A DNA stretch of 64,000 nt, from contig NC_019862.2 in the NCBI RefSeq assembly GCF_002234675.1, forward strand, positions 23,928,160-23,992,159, given 5' to 3'. Below are positions 24,651-34,867 of the stretch, one piece after another (position 1 is the stretch's first letter; each line of letters opens with the position of its first letter). Under the pieces are notes generated by a model that was given only the letters and a program-made list of their open reading frames with translations, had not been told where the DNA came from and made no database searches. Source of the DNA: Oryzias latipes. Its lineage: Eukaryota > Chordata > Actinopteri > Beloniformes > Adrianichthyidae. The position numbers and the translations under genes were made by a program.

Positions 24651-25528
24651 TTATTGACATGATGACCAGGAGAGCCACAGTAAAAGCACAGGTTCTGCTG
24701 GAAACGACGATCTTTCTCTTCTTTGGAGAGTCGGGTGCGACCCAACTGCATGGGCTCCTCCGTGCTTGAGCCTGAAGGGGCTGACTGCTTGGGGAAAAAA
24801 CAGGATTGCTGTTCATGTGAAACGGGGCGTGATCTTTGTGGTCTCTCTCTCCCTCTCTCCTGGATGCGTCTGTCAATGCGAGCGGCTAGGGACATCAAGT
24901 CATTGATGCGACTTGGAAGTTCACGTGCTGCCAGTTCATCTTTAACGTTGTCAGACAGACCTTCATAGAACATGTCGTAGAGGGCCTCCTCATTCCACTC
25001 ACTGTTACTTGCAATGGTCCTGAAACGAATGACATAATCATCAACTGTCTCTTTCCCTTGGCGTATCTTGGTTAACTGTCGAGCAGCTTCTCTATGGGGT
25101 TTTACTGGGTCGAAAATCTCCCTGAGCTCTTCTGAGAATCTCCTGTATGAGGAACAGATGATAGAGTCACGAGTCCATTCAGCTGTTGCCCACTGAGCCG
25201 CCCGGCCAGTCAGCAGAGAAATTACATAGGCAACCTTAGATTTTTCTGAGGGAAAAGAAGATTCCTGAAGAGAAAAAATCAGTTCGCATTGACAGAGAAA
25301 AGTCCGACATGAAGCAGGATTTCCGTCATATCTTTCTGGTGGATTCATCTTGGGTTCGTTGATGGATTGCACAGTGACAGAGGGCGGTAATCCTTGGGAA
25401 ACACTCATAGAAGCGAGTTTCTCAGTTATGTCACGTAAACCTGAAGAAAACTCAGCCATCCGCAGATCATAGTTCCTGAAGGCACCCTCAACCTGGGATT
25501 GGAACTCCTGAGCTGTCTTTGGGTCCAT
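24602..25528 (-). CDS. gag: Gypsy gag (nucleocapsid-containing) protein
   Basis: The ORF is 308 codons starting [17 protein letters not shown] close behind the 5' LTR. The middle (about residues 75-210) has the retrotransposon-gag fold signature words ([58 protein letters not shown]). A single CCHC zinc knuckle, [15 protein letters not shown], sits near the C terminus and would bind RNA. The frame ends in TGA at 24,602. The pol frame is -1 relative to it and is open from 24,650, giving an overlap of about 49 nt. No textbook heptamer slippery site was seen in the overlap. Confidence 0.93.
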   Translation of the reverse strand: MDPKTAQEFQSQVEGAFRNYDLRMAEFSSGLRDITEKLASMSVSQGLPPSVTVQSINEPKMNPPERYDGNPASCRTFLCQCELIFSLQESSFPSEKSKVAYVISLLTGRAAQWATAEWTRDSIICSSYRRFSEELREIFDPVKPHREAARQLTKIRQGKETVDDYVIRFRTIASNSEWNEEALYDMFYEGLSDNVKDELAARELPSRINDLMSLAARIDRRIQERGRERPQRSRPVSHEQQSCFFPKQSAPSGSSTEEPMQLGRTRLSKEEKDRRFQQNLCFYCGSPGHHVNNCPVKDQAQHERRRRV

Positions 25529-25544
25529 TGTGGCCAGAACGTTC

Positions 25545-26144
25545 TGTCAGGAAGGATCTTGGGGACCAACCCAAAAACGACAGACCCAGGAATGTAACTT
25601 AATATTTATTGGGCTGAGGAGACTGGGGAGCTGGAGCTTGCAGTACTCGGAATAGGCACCAGAGGGCGTTGCAAGAGATGGGAGCCGCCAGCAGGCTGAG
25701 AGGAGAGTCGAAAAACAGTCACTTAGGGAGAAGCGAGAGGGGGGGTGAAGCGTGGAAACCTTGAATGAAGAAGTCCTCTAGAGGCCAGAGCCGGGAATGA
25801 GAGATTCTTGGGATGGATCCGACTTGGAATAGCAGTCTTGTGGAGAAAGACACGGAGTGAGAGCGTCGGCTGACGAGCAGGCAGAATGCTTGGTCTCTGG
25901 AAGCGTAACAGGTAAGTAGTTGTTTGGCTTGAGGACCTGGAGCGTTAACATAGACAGGGCGTAAGGTTAATAACTTGAACTTCAGCTCAAATCACAACAA
26001 CGAGGCTGGTAGTCAGGCAAAAAGGCTAGACGTTCCGGCAATAACTGAGACTACGTGGCAGGCTTAAATACTGAGGCGTACAGGTGAGGAGAATCAGACC
26101 TGATGAGCGGCCGCTGAGAGGGAGGGGCACCGGCAGTCATGACA
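25545..26144 (-). repeat. 5' LTR of the gypsy element
   Basis: It is 600 bp and is the promoter-bearing LTR in element orientation. Gag starts 16 nt downstream of its inner edge. Confidence 0.93.
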
Positions 26145-26999
26145 ATTTACTCTTCCAAGGAATTACTTAGAAAACGGTTTGGAATTCCTGAAAATTATTG
26201 TTCTTTTTGTCATGTGGATATTGAAACAACTCAGCATCTTTTCTTTGAATGTTTTTATTCTAATGTGTTTTTTAAGGACATCATTTTTTGATTCATTTTA
26301 GAAAACAGAAACACACAATTTATTTTAAATGTTCTAATTATTTTGGGTAAATTCTATATACATAAATGTTGATTCCTTAAAATCAAACCATATTTTTCTT
26401 ACATTTCATATGTAAACTTCATGGAAAATAAACTTGCTATTGAACTCCAAAGTATTGTCTGTAATTTGCAACTTTTTGATAACCCCCTACGTTAAGAATC
26501 ATTAAATGCCAATGTAACCCCCATTTTTTTACATTAACTTTTTGTTTGAATCTTTTTTATTTAAGTTAGTATTTTTCTGTATTATTGTTATAATTTTTTA
26601 ATTTATCTTACATTTGTCGTTAGTACATGTTTTCTTATTTCTATATTTGTTATAATTGTAAGTTATTGAACACCTTATACAACTGTTACAAATTGTAAAC
26701 CTCAAGTGTTTCTTCAACAAAAAAACAAAACAAAACTTCATGGCAATAGTGCACACAAACTACTTCTGGGTGGCTCTTGTGTGTCAGGCAAAATATAAAA
26801 AAATAACTTAAAAGTTCATTAACAGTTGCTCCATTTTTGATTTAACATGTAAATAGGAAATACGTTGATTATTATTGTACATTGTTGTTGGACGATAAAA
26901 TACAGCATTGCTTTATTTAAGATAATTTCCAGTTCAAATGATGGACTAACGTCATCATCCAATCAGCGTTTTCCCATAGTACCTACTCTTGCGGTTTGG

Positions 27000-27262
27000 A
27001 AATGTTTTTCATGTTTGAACATTTCATTTTTTTCTGGAAATTAATTCTGTCTTCTGAAAAATGTTTTTTAAACATTTCTTTTTGTTTTCTGAAATGTTTT
27101 CATTTTTTAATATTTCTTTGTGTTTTCTGAAATGTTTTCATTTTTTCATTTTTCTTTTTGTTTTCTGGAAATTAATTTTGTTTGCTAAAATGTTTTTTCA
27201 TTTTTGTTTTTTAAGTTTTGGTTTCTGAAATTTTGTTTTGTTTTTAAAATGTACTTCTACTT
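27000..27262. repeat. Degenerate AT-rich tandem repeat
   Basis: Several copies of a roughly 50-bp unit with TTTTCTGAAATGTTTTCATT and TTTCTTTTTGTTTTCTGGAA are seen. No coding potential was found. Confidence 0.5.
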
Positions 27263-27339
27263 TTTAACATTTTTTTTTTTACTGATTTGTTGAATGATTT
27301 GCACTTCAGGGCCACATTTCCCCTCTGAGCCTTGTCCCA

Positions 27340-27420
27340 CCGGGTGACTCGCGCCCCCCCTGATATACCTCCACGCCCTCCCAGGGAGGCGCCCCCCACA
27401 GTTTGAGAACCCCTGCTCTA
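27340..27420. mobile_element. One end of an hAT-type repeat
   Basis: The reverse complement begins TTAGAGCAGGGGTTCTCAAA, the terminal word of a widespread hAT MITE, followed by GGGGCGCCTCCC. The other end was not found, so the boundary is approximate. Confidence 0.45.
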
Positions 27421-27654
27421 ATCCATCAGGTTGCTGAATTTGAAAATTTCCTGTGAAGTACAGCGGAACTTTGCCCCGCTTCGCCATCAGCATTTTGAGA
27501 GAAGCTCTGCTCACTGCACATCTGCACAGCCTCACACGTTCTTATATGAAGCCCCGAAATATGCGTTTTTTATTTTGTACCGGTAGCAACTTGCTATTCC
27601 AAGTTAAAACTATGTTGTACATGTCTCACTGAGCTTGTAGTAATTACAGCTCGG

Positions 27655-27775
27655 GTGCCAGAGCTTAACTGGTCCACTTGTGGGCAAAAGCAGGGTACAC
27701 CCTGGACAGGTCGGCAGTCTGATGTGGGACCACAATCACACACCTATTCACACACACATTCACACCTTGGAATGC
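27655..27775 (-). repeat. SINE tail relic, unit A
   Basis: GTGGGCAAAAGCAGGGTACA followed by CCCTGGACAGGTCGGCAGTC is a decayed member of the same fish repeat family as 1921-2090. It ends in CACACACATTCACACC. The same relic is at 37,048-37,168 in unit B. Confidence 0.6.
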
Positions 27776-28248
27776 TTTCACATTCGGGATTTCTAACAAG
27801 CTCACTCTTGATTGGTAAGGGGGTTTGCTATAAAAACATGGACCCAGACCGATTGTGACAAATTACTAACCACGTCCAACATGGATGCTGCCAAAAGGAG
27901 AAGTGAGTTCATCTTGCTGGAACCGGAAGTAAGCCATTTTCTATGGGAGACATTACACTCACTCGATTCAGTTGTCATAAACAGTCAATGATGTAAACTG
28001 ACTTCATCCAGTTACACACACAAGCCCCGCCCACTTGATGACATCATAATGAATGTACAACATTTCCTTCAGTGATGTAAAATGTTGTCAAATGATGTCG
28101 TTTGGTGTCTAGAGAAACCAAGTAGTGATGTCATATGAGTCATCGAGCACCCCGTGAAATTAACTTATAGACCTAACATTTGGTTGAAATTTTCGATTCA
28201 GTTGTTTGTCGTCAGTAAAACAAAGAAACTCAAAAAGAGAAAACAACA

Positions 28249-30309
28249 ATGTTTTCAAGGTGTGGACAGGAAATGACAGGAAATCGGCCTTCCTCAAGGG
28301 CAATGACTGTTCATGAGCAAATAGAAAGACAACGTTTTGCACAATGGCATGTAAACAAACAGAGGAAATTAGAAGTACAGGGGGCCAGTAGCGATGAGGA
28401 ACAACCCCAGCATGTTGATGTAGTTGAATTTAAAAAAAGGAAAAGAGCACAAGATCGCCAAAGGCTCCAAGAGGAGGCTTTTAAACATTTGGAAGAGGAA
28501 CAAAAAAGACTAAAAGAAGAAAAGGCTTTAAGGTTCCAGCAGCATCTTCAGAGGAAAGAAGCTGAAAGGATTGCATTAGAAAAACAAGCAAAAAATTTGG
28601 AAACAAGCCAGGCTGCTTTGGTTTGTAACGTACAATCATTTGAGAAAAAAGAACGACAGAGAAAATGTGAAGAAAGGATTCCAGAACCTGATAACAGCTT
28701 TATGATAAAGGCTGCTTTTGAATCAGCTACACATGGATCCTTTGAAGTGGTAAAGGATGAAACAATCACAACAGAAAATAAAAAGAGATCAGTTGCATTC
28801 GATTTAGCACTTGCTTCACAGAAACTCATCGACACTGAAAAGTTCAGAGCACTAATGACAGTTGACAAAGCGCTACTCAGATTGCTGGCACTGGACAAAA
28901 ACAATCTGATCGAAAAACAGATCGAACTTCTCAAATTATTGGAAATAGACGATGAAGAAATGTTTGAAGAATTAAGAGAAATAGGGGGGTTCCGGCTTAA
29001 GGACGTTATATTACTAAGTCGTAGTATTATTTGTCACACGCCCCATTTGAGTCATGCAACTCTGCAAGAAATGTTAGCAAATAGACGTCATAAGCATGGG
29101 GCTTCAAATTCGACCGCTGTGAAAGAAAAAAAGGCGCCTCCAATACCAATCCGAGATACAAAGAAGGCGGAGGATAACAGTCAAAATAAGTTTGCAAATC
29201 CTTTCCCCCCTAAAAATGCGAGACAAAGGATGGAAAACATATCTGACCAAGGCTCAGAAGAAAGTTTTCAGCACAAGTACCCACATCCTCCTCCTCACAA
29301 CACCAGGGAGATGGAGGTTTCTACCACAAAGGGACCATTTAAGACATCAAGAAAACTAATACCGCCTTGTGCACCTGTTGTCAATTTGGACACATGTCAT
29401 CCACCCTTCCCTGGTAAGGACCACTACAGCTTTGATGAAGAACACTGTGACTCTAAACATATTAAGCAAGAGGAGGTCTTGGATGCAAGTGTCCGCCCGA
29501 AAAGGTCAGATACGTATAAAGATAGCTCAGAGGACGAATCCAACTACAGGCGCCCACATCCCCCTCCTCACAACACTAGGGAAATAGAGGTTTCCAGTAC
29601 AAAGAAACCGTTTAATGCGTCAAGAAAAATAAAAGTACCGCCTTGTGCACCTGTTGTCGATTTGGAAACATATCATCCACCCTTCCCTGGTAAAGACCAC
29701 TACAGCTTTGGTGAGGAACCCTGTACCTCTGAATATACCATACAAGATGAAGTGTTGGTTGAATTTGAAAGCCTGGAGATGACAGATTCTTCTGTAGATA
29801 TCTCAGAAGACAAGGTTAACTACAGGCACCCACATCCTCCAATTTGCAACACTGAAAAGATGAAAGTTTCCCATTTAAGTGATTCGGACCCAAAGATTGG
29901 CTCTCAACATCAGAACATGTTCGTTCCTTTAAAAAGACCAAAACTGGAACCCTTGTCTCTGACGCGTGGACATAATTTGACTAAAGGAAATCTCTCACCT
30001 ACTCTTCCAACAAAACGTTTTCATTTGCCTCCGATTAATCAAAAACAAAGCAAGGTTAATCAGAGCACAGACATGAGAACGTCACAATGCACGCCACGCC
30101 CTAGTACCCCTCCCAAGACAAGGCTGCAGAGAACTGAGCCAACGCCAAGTGACTCACTTCCAAAATTAGAAAATAAGTTAGGTTCGAGACAGCTGACTGA
30201 ATCTGAAGCGGAAGAGTTCCTTTTTTCTTGGAGAAAACCTCAACAGGACATCCGCATCCCAACAGGGGGGAAGAAAAGACAGGACAAACAAAAGTTAAAG
30301 AAGCCTTAA
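28249..30309 (+). CDS. Unrecognised intronless 686-aa coiled-coil/proline-rich protein, copy A
   Basis: I do not recognise this protein. The ORF opens at ATG 28,249 (context AACAACAATGTT) and ends TAA, followed by AATAAA at 30,370-30,375. Residues about 25-125 are Lys/Glu/Gln-rich and look like a long coiled coil (FKKRKRAQDRQRLQEEAFKH; EEQKRLKEEKALRFQQHLQR). Residues about 180-285 form a helical segment with KLIDTEKFRALMTVDKALLR and GGFRLKDVILLSRSIICHTP. After residue 300 the chain is low-complexity, with an internal repeat: HPPPHNTRE..VS..K.PF..SRK...PPCAPVV.L...HPPFPGKDHYSF occurs twice, about 105 residues apart, and a third partial HPHPPICNTEKMKVS follows. There is no signal peptide or membrane segment. 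The N-terminal layout faintly recalls EPSTI1-like proteins, but that is weak. Lack of introns suggests a retrogene or TE-derived gene. Confidence 0.7.
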   Translation: MFSRCGQEMTGNRPSSRAMTVHEQIERQRFAQWHVNKQRKLEVQGASSDEEQPQHVDVVEFKKRKRAQDRQRLQEEAFKHLEEEQKRLKEEKALRFQQHLQRKEAERIALEKQAKNLETSQAALVCNVQSFEKKERQRKCEERIPEPDNSFMIKAAFESATHGSFEVVKDETITTENKKRSVAFDLALASQKLIDTEKFRALMTVDKALLRLLALDKNNLIEKQIELLKLLEIDDEEMFEELREIGGFRLKDVILLSRSIICHTPHLSHATLQEMLANRRHKHGASNSTAVKEKKAPPIPIRDTKKAEDNSQNKFANPFPPKNARQRMENISDQGSEESFQHKYPHPPPHNTREMEVSTTKGPFKTSRKLIPPCAPVVNLDTCHPPFPGKDHYSFDEEHCDSKHIKQEEVLDASVRPKRSDTYKDSSEDESNYRRPHPPPHNTREIEVSSTKKPFNASRKIKVPPCAPVVDLETYHPPFPGKDHYSFGEEPCTSEYTIQDEVLVEFESLEMTDSSVDISEDKVNYRHPHPPICNTEKMKVSHLSDSDPKIGSQHQNMFVPLKRPKLEPLSLTRGHNLTKGNLSPTLPTKRFHLPPINQKQSKVNQSTDMRTSQCTPRPSTPPKTRLQRTEPTPSDSLPKLENKLGSRQLTESEAEEFLFSWRKPQQDIRIPTGGKKRQDKQKLKKP

Positions 30310-31756
30310 CAACCCTTATATGATAAAACTAGGCACCAAATGTAGGATTAAAGGTGCTCTAGTTTCCAGAATAAAAAGAAGGAGGGTCAAAGGGCAAGAG
30401 CCCAGTTTAGTTTAGCATATTCTGTTTAGTTCAGTTTGGGTTACCATGTGACCTTTGTAGGATAGAGCTAGGGACTAAATGAAGGTTAAAGGTTCTCTAG
30501 TTTCCAGAATAAAACAAATCTATTCAAAATTAAACCTTCAAAAGAACACATTTTTAAATGTAGATATTTTATTTAAAATGGAAATCAAAATAAGGATTTT
30601 GTTTTTAAAAAACTAGTGGTTTTTTTTTTCATGTTGTGGGAATGTGTTATCTAGGGATTGTTAAGAGATCTAGTTTTCCAGGAGCGTGGAAATAAGTAAC
30701 TCTTTGGGATTTCTTTAAAAACGTTACTTTTCACTTCTTTTATTTCAAAAATACAACAAACTGTAGATTCATGGAAATAAACAATGATGCATTTTTGGAT
30801 TTGGGTGTAGAAATGACTTAATTTTGGGTTTTCTCCAGGTGCTCTGGTTTCCCCAACACAAAAAAAACTTTACTTTTCACTTCAAATGGATAAAGCTGAA
30901 GATTAGAAATAAAAACAAATTACTGTTTCTGAAAATGCAAACCCATTTATCCTAATAAAGTAAAGACAGCAAAAAAAAAAGACTGTTTAAGAAAGTTATA
31001 GAAGCTTTAAAAGTAAAGAAAAAAAAGATCTTTGCCTTTGGCAAATAAAACTGAGATTGTTGTTTGGGTGGTAGTTGGAGGCAGGTGCCTCAGAAGTCCA
31101 AACCCCGCTTTAAGTCTTTTGGGACTTACAACATCACCACTTGATGGGAATGAACCTCAGCTTGAGCAGAAGGTTGAATGGCACTGGCTAGAAAAAGACA
31201 GGTCAAAAAAAGTTACAGAAACCTTAAATTTGGTGAAGAAAGTGCCGGGCTTATTTTAAACATTTTCTTTAAATCCATCCTGTGCATTCGATGTAAAGCT
31301 TTTACAGTAAATGAAAGATAGAATGTCCTTACCAAGAAGTAGGGTCTAAGGGCAGGGATGCCCAGTTCAGCTTAGTCTGTTTAGTTTCAATTTGATTACC
31401 ATGTAACCCAGGTTAGCTCTATTTTACATGGTTTACATGGTAACCCATGATGAGGTCTACAGCACAGACACTCCCTGAATTCTGCTGTGTGTGTAGATGG
31501 AGCATCCACTCATTCTGCTTCCATTTTACATCCTATCTTTGTGAGATTTTCTGCTGTTGCCACTTTGAAAACAAAGAACAGAGCTAGGCTCAATATTGAG
31601 CATGATTTAGTAGCTGTAACAAACCTGCAACCTCGTTTGGAAAGACGTGTAGCACAAAGCAGGCACATTGCAGCCATTAACACAACTTTTTGTTTCTTTT
31701 TGCACATTGTTTCAATGTTATTGTTCTTACAAAGCGAGTGATCCTTTATTTAATTT
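30310..31756. other. 3' flank of ORF copy A, no further gene seen
   Basis: AT-rich sequence, with AATAAA at 30,370 and a repeated phrase (GGTTAAAGGTTCTCTAGTTT / GGATTAAAGGTGCTCTAGTT). The matching sequence in unit B is 39,703-42,865, where a 1.7-kb transposon has entered. Confidence 0.6.
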
Positions 31757-31909
31757 TATCCCGGCCACTCGTGGGTGAAACCAGGGGACATCCTGGACAG
31801 GTTGCCAGTCCGTCGCAGGGTTACAAATCAAACACCCATGAACTCTCACAATCACATGTAGGGACAATTTAATGTAATCAATTAATATATGAAGCATTTT
31901 TTTGGACGG
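31757..31909 (-). repeat. SINE 3' half, unit A
   Basis: This is the reverse complement of 11,575-11,697 with the intact end CACCCACGAGTGGCCGGGAT. It is fused directly to the cdc14a-flank copy that follows. Confidence 0.75.
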
Positions 31910-33162
31910 AGTTTAAATCACAACATCCTGAAGCTTCCCCCAAAACCTCGTGCTCTGACACCAGTTGTTGCAAAAATACGCATCAAACACCCGACTCCAA
32001 ATTTCCTTCATTTAGTATTTATCTGAAAGCAAATCATAAGGGATTTTTTTTCATAGCTGGAAATAAATTCATCGGCTGTTCCTGAATTATTGACTTACGT
32101 CAATTTAAACTGTGAGTGAATCACAACCATAAAGCCGTTTTCACAGGTTTGGATCTGATTGATTAGAAGACATTGATTAGATTTGATTAGAAGTCATGTG
32201 ACCGTGACTTTCTGACCTTAAAACAGTTTTGTAGTTTAGAGACGAGGCATGACTCCACATTGCTTTTTGCTTTTTTCCTAGTGTAGAACTCATTTCTAAA
32301 ATATTTTCCAACAACTTTGTTGTCCTGCAAATATTTTAGAAATATGTCAAAGCACATTTCAAATTTGTTCATTTCAATGATTTGAGAAACTTGAACAGCA
32401 AATTTTTAAAGATTATTGCATTTTAATAGGTTTCAACTGCAGTCTGAATAGGTTTGCAAATGTTTTTTATTCAAAATTCTAATCCACACAAGTCTATTTG
32501 TGTAAAGCCAAATGTTAACCAATAAATGTAGTTCTTTAAGAATAGAGGCAGCATTATTGTTTCATTAACATGAATACAAAAACAGAGAAACTAAAATCTG
32601 ATTCATTATTATTTTATTGTTATTGCTCAGATAGAAGCTCTTCTCTCAGAAGAAAATATATATTCACCTATATTCTCCCTAAATAGATTTCAGTTAGACT
32701 GTAAAAACAGGATCCATTTTTAAAACAACAGATTAAACTTCAGGAAGTCAACGCCAAAATAAAAGTCTTCCTTTCCTGCAGCTTCACATCCCAGCACAGC
32801 TCTGCTGGAAATGTTGAAGGCACTTCAAGCCCGAGGTCAAGCATTGCATGTCCTTCTTAGACATCACCTGTTTATGCTGAAAGCCAACAGCTGACGCTTG
32901 AAAATAACTAAATATTTCTGAAAAAATCAGTCAGAAGTCCATCATCCTTTGTGGATGCCCAAATCAACATCAAGTTTTTAAATACTTGGACTGTAAAAAC
33001 TCTTAAAAAAATAAATAAAAATGTTTCAACTTGGGCTAAATACGTAGTCTTGAGTGTAGATGAACAACTTGGTGGCTCCCTTGTGATGTTTGAGGACCCG
33101 AGTCAGTGTCGCACAATAGGTGGAGATGGTGGAGACCATCATTTCATTTTACAGTCCAACAG
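31910..33162 (-). repeat. Inverted copy of the cdc14a 3' flank, unit A
   Basis: This is the reverse complement of 9642-10,892 with small changes. It holds no part of the cdc14a coding sequence. The small ORFs seen on both strands are carried along with the copied DNA and are not credible genes. Confidence 0.85.
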
Positions 33163-34806
33163 GAGGGTATTCCAGAAAGCAGGTTATGCTAGCTCCCACG
33201 GTAAGTTTGAGGCTAAGGAAGTTGATAACCTCAGCTTTCGGTTCCAGAAATGAAGGTATGTATCAGGATATATCAAGTTGCCATAGTAACTCATGCTCTA
33301 AACATAACCTGGTCTGGAGCAGGTTTGGTTGAAGGTTAATTTGTTTTCAGAGAGGTGAAGCAGCATGGCGTGTCCATTTGAAGATGATTTAGTGGATGAA
33401 GAAGCTCAGATAAAACTTTTTCCACCATGAGAGGGTGATAAGACCACATATGGATGTTGGAAAGATAAACTTTTTGACTTTGATCTAACTTAATTATTTG
33501 CATCAGTTAAGATAAATCATTTATTTTGTTAAGTCAGCTTAAAATTAACACGTAGTTTTCAGACAGTTATTTTACTTTCATTCAAATTAATTCAATTAAG
33601 TAGGTGTAGCTTTGGTGCTGCTGTTATCAGCGTTGCCGCAAGGGATTGTGGGATACCATTCCCTTTGCCTGTCTTGTCGGATTAGAGTTTAAGTGTGGGT
33701 TTTTGACCGAATGTGTTTAGTTGTTTAGGTATTTTACAGTGTTTTGCCGAGTTATTTTGTCCTACTATGCTTAAGTCTCTGCACCACGAGTAAGAGGGAG
33801 GGAGAGGATAATGAGTTTTTATAGAACCCCTACCATGAATTCTAGTAATGACAGTGATGGAAAACTCATAGATAAATTTAAGCAGGCTGCGCATGTTGCT
33901 CTTTTTATTGTTATACAAATGAGTATATCTGCGGGCTCGCTCAAATTTAGACATATGACAGTTCAAGAATTATAATTAATTAAGATGGAAAAAATATTAA
34001 TTGAATTGGAGTAATATGACATTTAGTTAGATAAATACGTACATTTGAGTTGTATAAACAATTCTTGAGCTTTACACATGTATGAAATTAGGTTGAATAA
34101 ATTTAACTCAATTATTTGTTACCATAGAAGTAATTCATTTAAGTTGGCAAAATTGGAAAAGTTTTATATATATATATATGCGTCACAAGGAAAATGGAAA
34201 CAAGATCAGAAACTCGTGCGTTTACGTTGTCTGTTCTTCTACTACAAGCAGAAACTCTTTGTTTTACTGATGCAGTCATGTTACTTTTTTGATGGACGTA
34301 TAATCTTCATACGCCGTCATTAAAATCTCAGTCTCCGTCTCACTGAAGTGTAGCGCTCTCTTTTTTTCTCCACGCGTTTCCATAGTGACTCCGGAAATCG
34401 GCGATCCATTGAGAATGTCTTTATGTACTTGCTGTGCATGTGCATTAACCCAGGGTTACCAAGTCGAGCGTAATTACGCTAATTCATATCCGGTCTTTTG
34501 GAACTGACATACCCAGAGTAAGCAAGTTCAGGCGGATTTCAGCCAGAGTTCAGGCTTAAAGTCAGGGTAGTGTAAGCCTTTTGCTATCCTAGGTATTTTA
34601 ATGTTGGGAGTTGGGTCATCTAGACCCACTAGACAGTGCGCTGAACATTTTTTCTTAAATGATTTGTGAACCTCACTGGTGTCCATGGTTTACGTGAAAT
34701 CTTTCCACCTTTATCCACCTTTGTCATGGTAGGGAGAACACGTCAATGTAAGGGTGGGGTCATCTAAGATAGCACAAGGGTTAAACATGCTTCCTGGAAT
34801 ACCCCC
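33163..34806 (+). mobile_element. Non-autonomous PIF/Harbinger element, unit A
   Basis: The left end GGGTATTCCAGAAAGCAGGT and right end (complement of GGGGGTATTCCAGGAAGCAT) form inverted repeats of the kind ending many fish Harbinger elements. At 33,365 a frame reads MACPFEDDLVDEEAQ, like the N terminus of fish Harbinger transposases, then stops after FPP, so it is a deletion derivative. No clear 3-bp target repeat was found. A 205-bp MITE has inserted near the right end in this copy only. Confidence 0.7.
34576..34780. mobile_element. 205-bp piggyBac-like MITE present only in unit A
   Basis: The right end GATAGCACAAGGG is followed by TTAA, and the left end GCCTTTTGCTATCCTAGG is preceded by GTAA. 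The same element, also 205 bp and with perfect TTAA flanks, is at 60,746-60,950. Unit B has the unoccupied site (AGTGTAAACATG near 45,670). Confidence 0.75.
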
Positions 34807-34867
34807 CAGATGAAGTGTGTTATTTTGTGTTGTTTTGTGAAATGTAATCTGATCGTCACAACACTAA

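Larger units (their letters stand above)
20686..26144 (-). mobile_element. Full-length Ty3/gypsy chromovirus-type LTR retrotransposon
   Basis: The two 600-bp LTRs (20,686-21,285 and 25,545-26,144) begin TGTCAGGAAGG and end CATGACA in plus-strand view. They differ at two positions by eye (GCGTGACAGG/GCGTAACAGG; GGCAGCGG/GGCACCGG). A 5-bp target duplication ATTTA flanks the element (20,681-20,685 and 26,145-26,149). A polypurine tract (GAGGGAGGGG on the minus strand, about 21,288-21,299) abuts the 3' LTR. The gag and pol frames are intact. The first bases after the 5' LTR (GAACGTTCTGGCC, minus strand) do not look like a standard tRNA primer site, and the gag ATG is only 16 bases in. It splits the L1 relic. 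Confidence 0.95.
12900..26735 (+). mobile_element. L1-clade LINE relic, split by three nested insertions
   Basis: Endonuclease pieces lie at 13,010-13,565 (SLNVRGSRDNVKRKSIF, DDGHWLLCVLK, VVIVGDYNMVLD) and continue at 17,672-17,760 (RIKNPLRQAFSWFKPNGSSK, then ISAAPLTDHCLIELN after frame damage). A linker follows to about 18,240 (KWEIFQFKVRQIAIKHSK; RSRAKWVELGEKG). The reverse transcriptase resumes at 19,575-20,680 (PLLFIAAAEMLSLLIKN, QLADDATIFLNN, TVKYLGMHMTKNKTNLEKLN). The C-terminal zinc-knuckle-like end is at 26,145-26,290 (KELLRKRFGIPENYCSFCHV), with an A-rich tail near 26,715-26,735. Reading continues exactly across the gypsy insertion once one 5-bp repeat is removed (FCIYSSKELL). The central RT with motif A is absent and there are many stops. 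The element is 5' truncated, starting near the end of the Penelope relic. A run of nine GAT codons sits at about 13,252-13,280. Confidence 0.8.

Noticed and set aside
21505..24968. Several plus-strand ORFs across the gypsy element
   Set aside because: They are shadows of gag and pol, with no protein-family features of their own.
28249..30309. Assigning the 686-aa protein to EPSTI1
   Set aside because: Only the charged coiled-coil style is similar. No conserved block could be matched, and the C-terminal two thirds differ completely.
32951..33253. A 100-codon ORF kept in three copies (also 44,047-44,349 and, antisense, 9605-9853)
   Set aside because: It is the antisense of the cdc14a 3' flank copied with that block. 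The frame ends differ between copies and there is no family resemblance.
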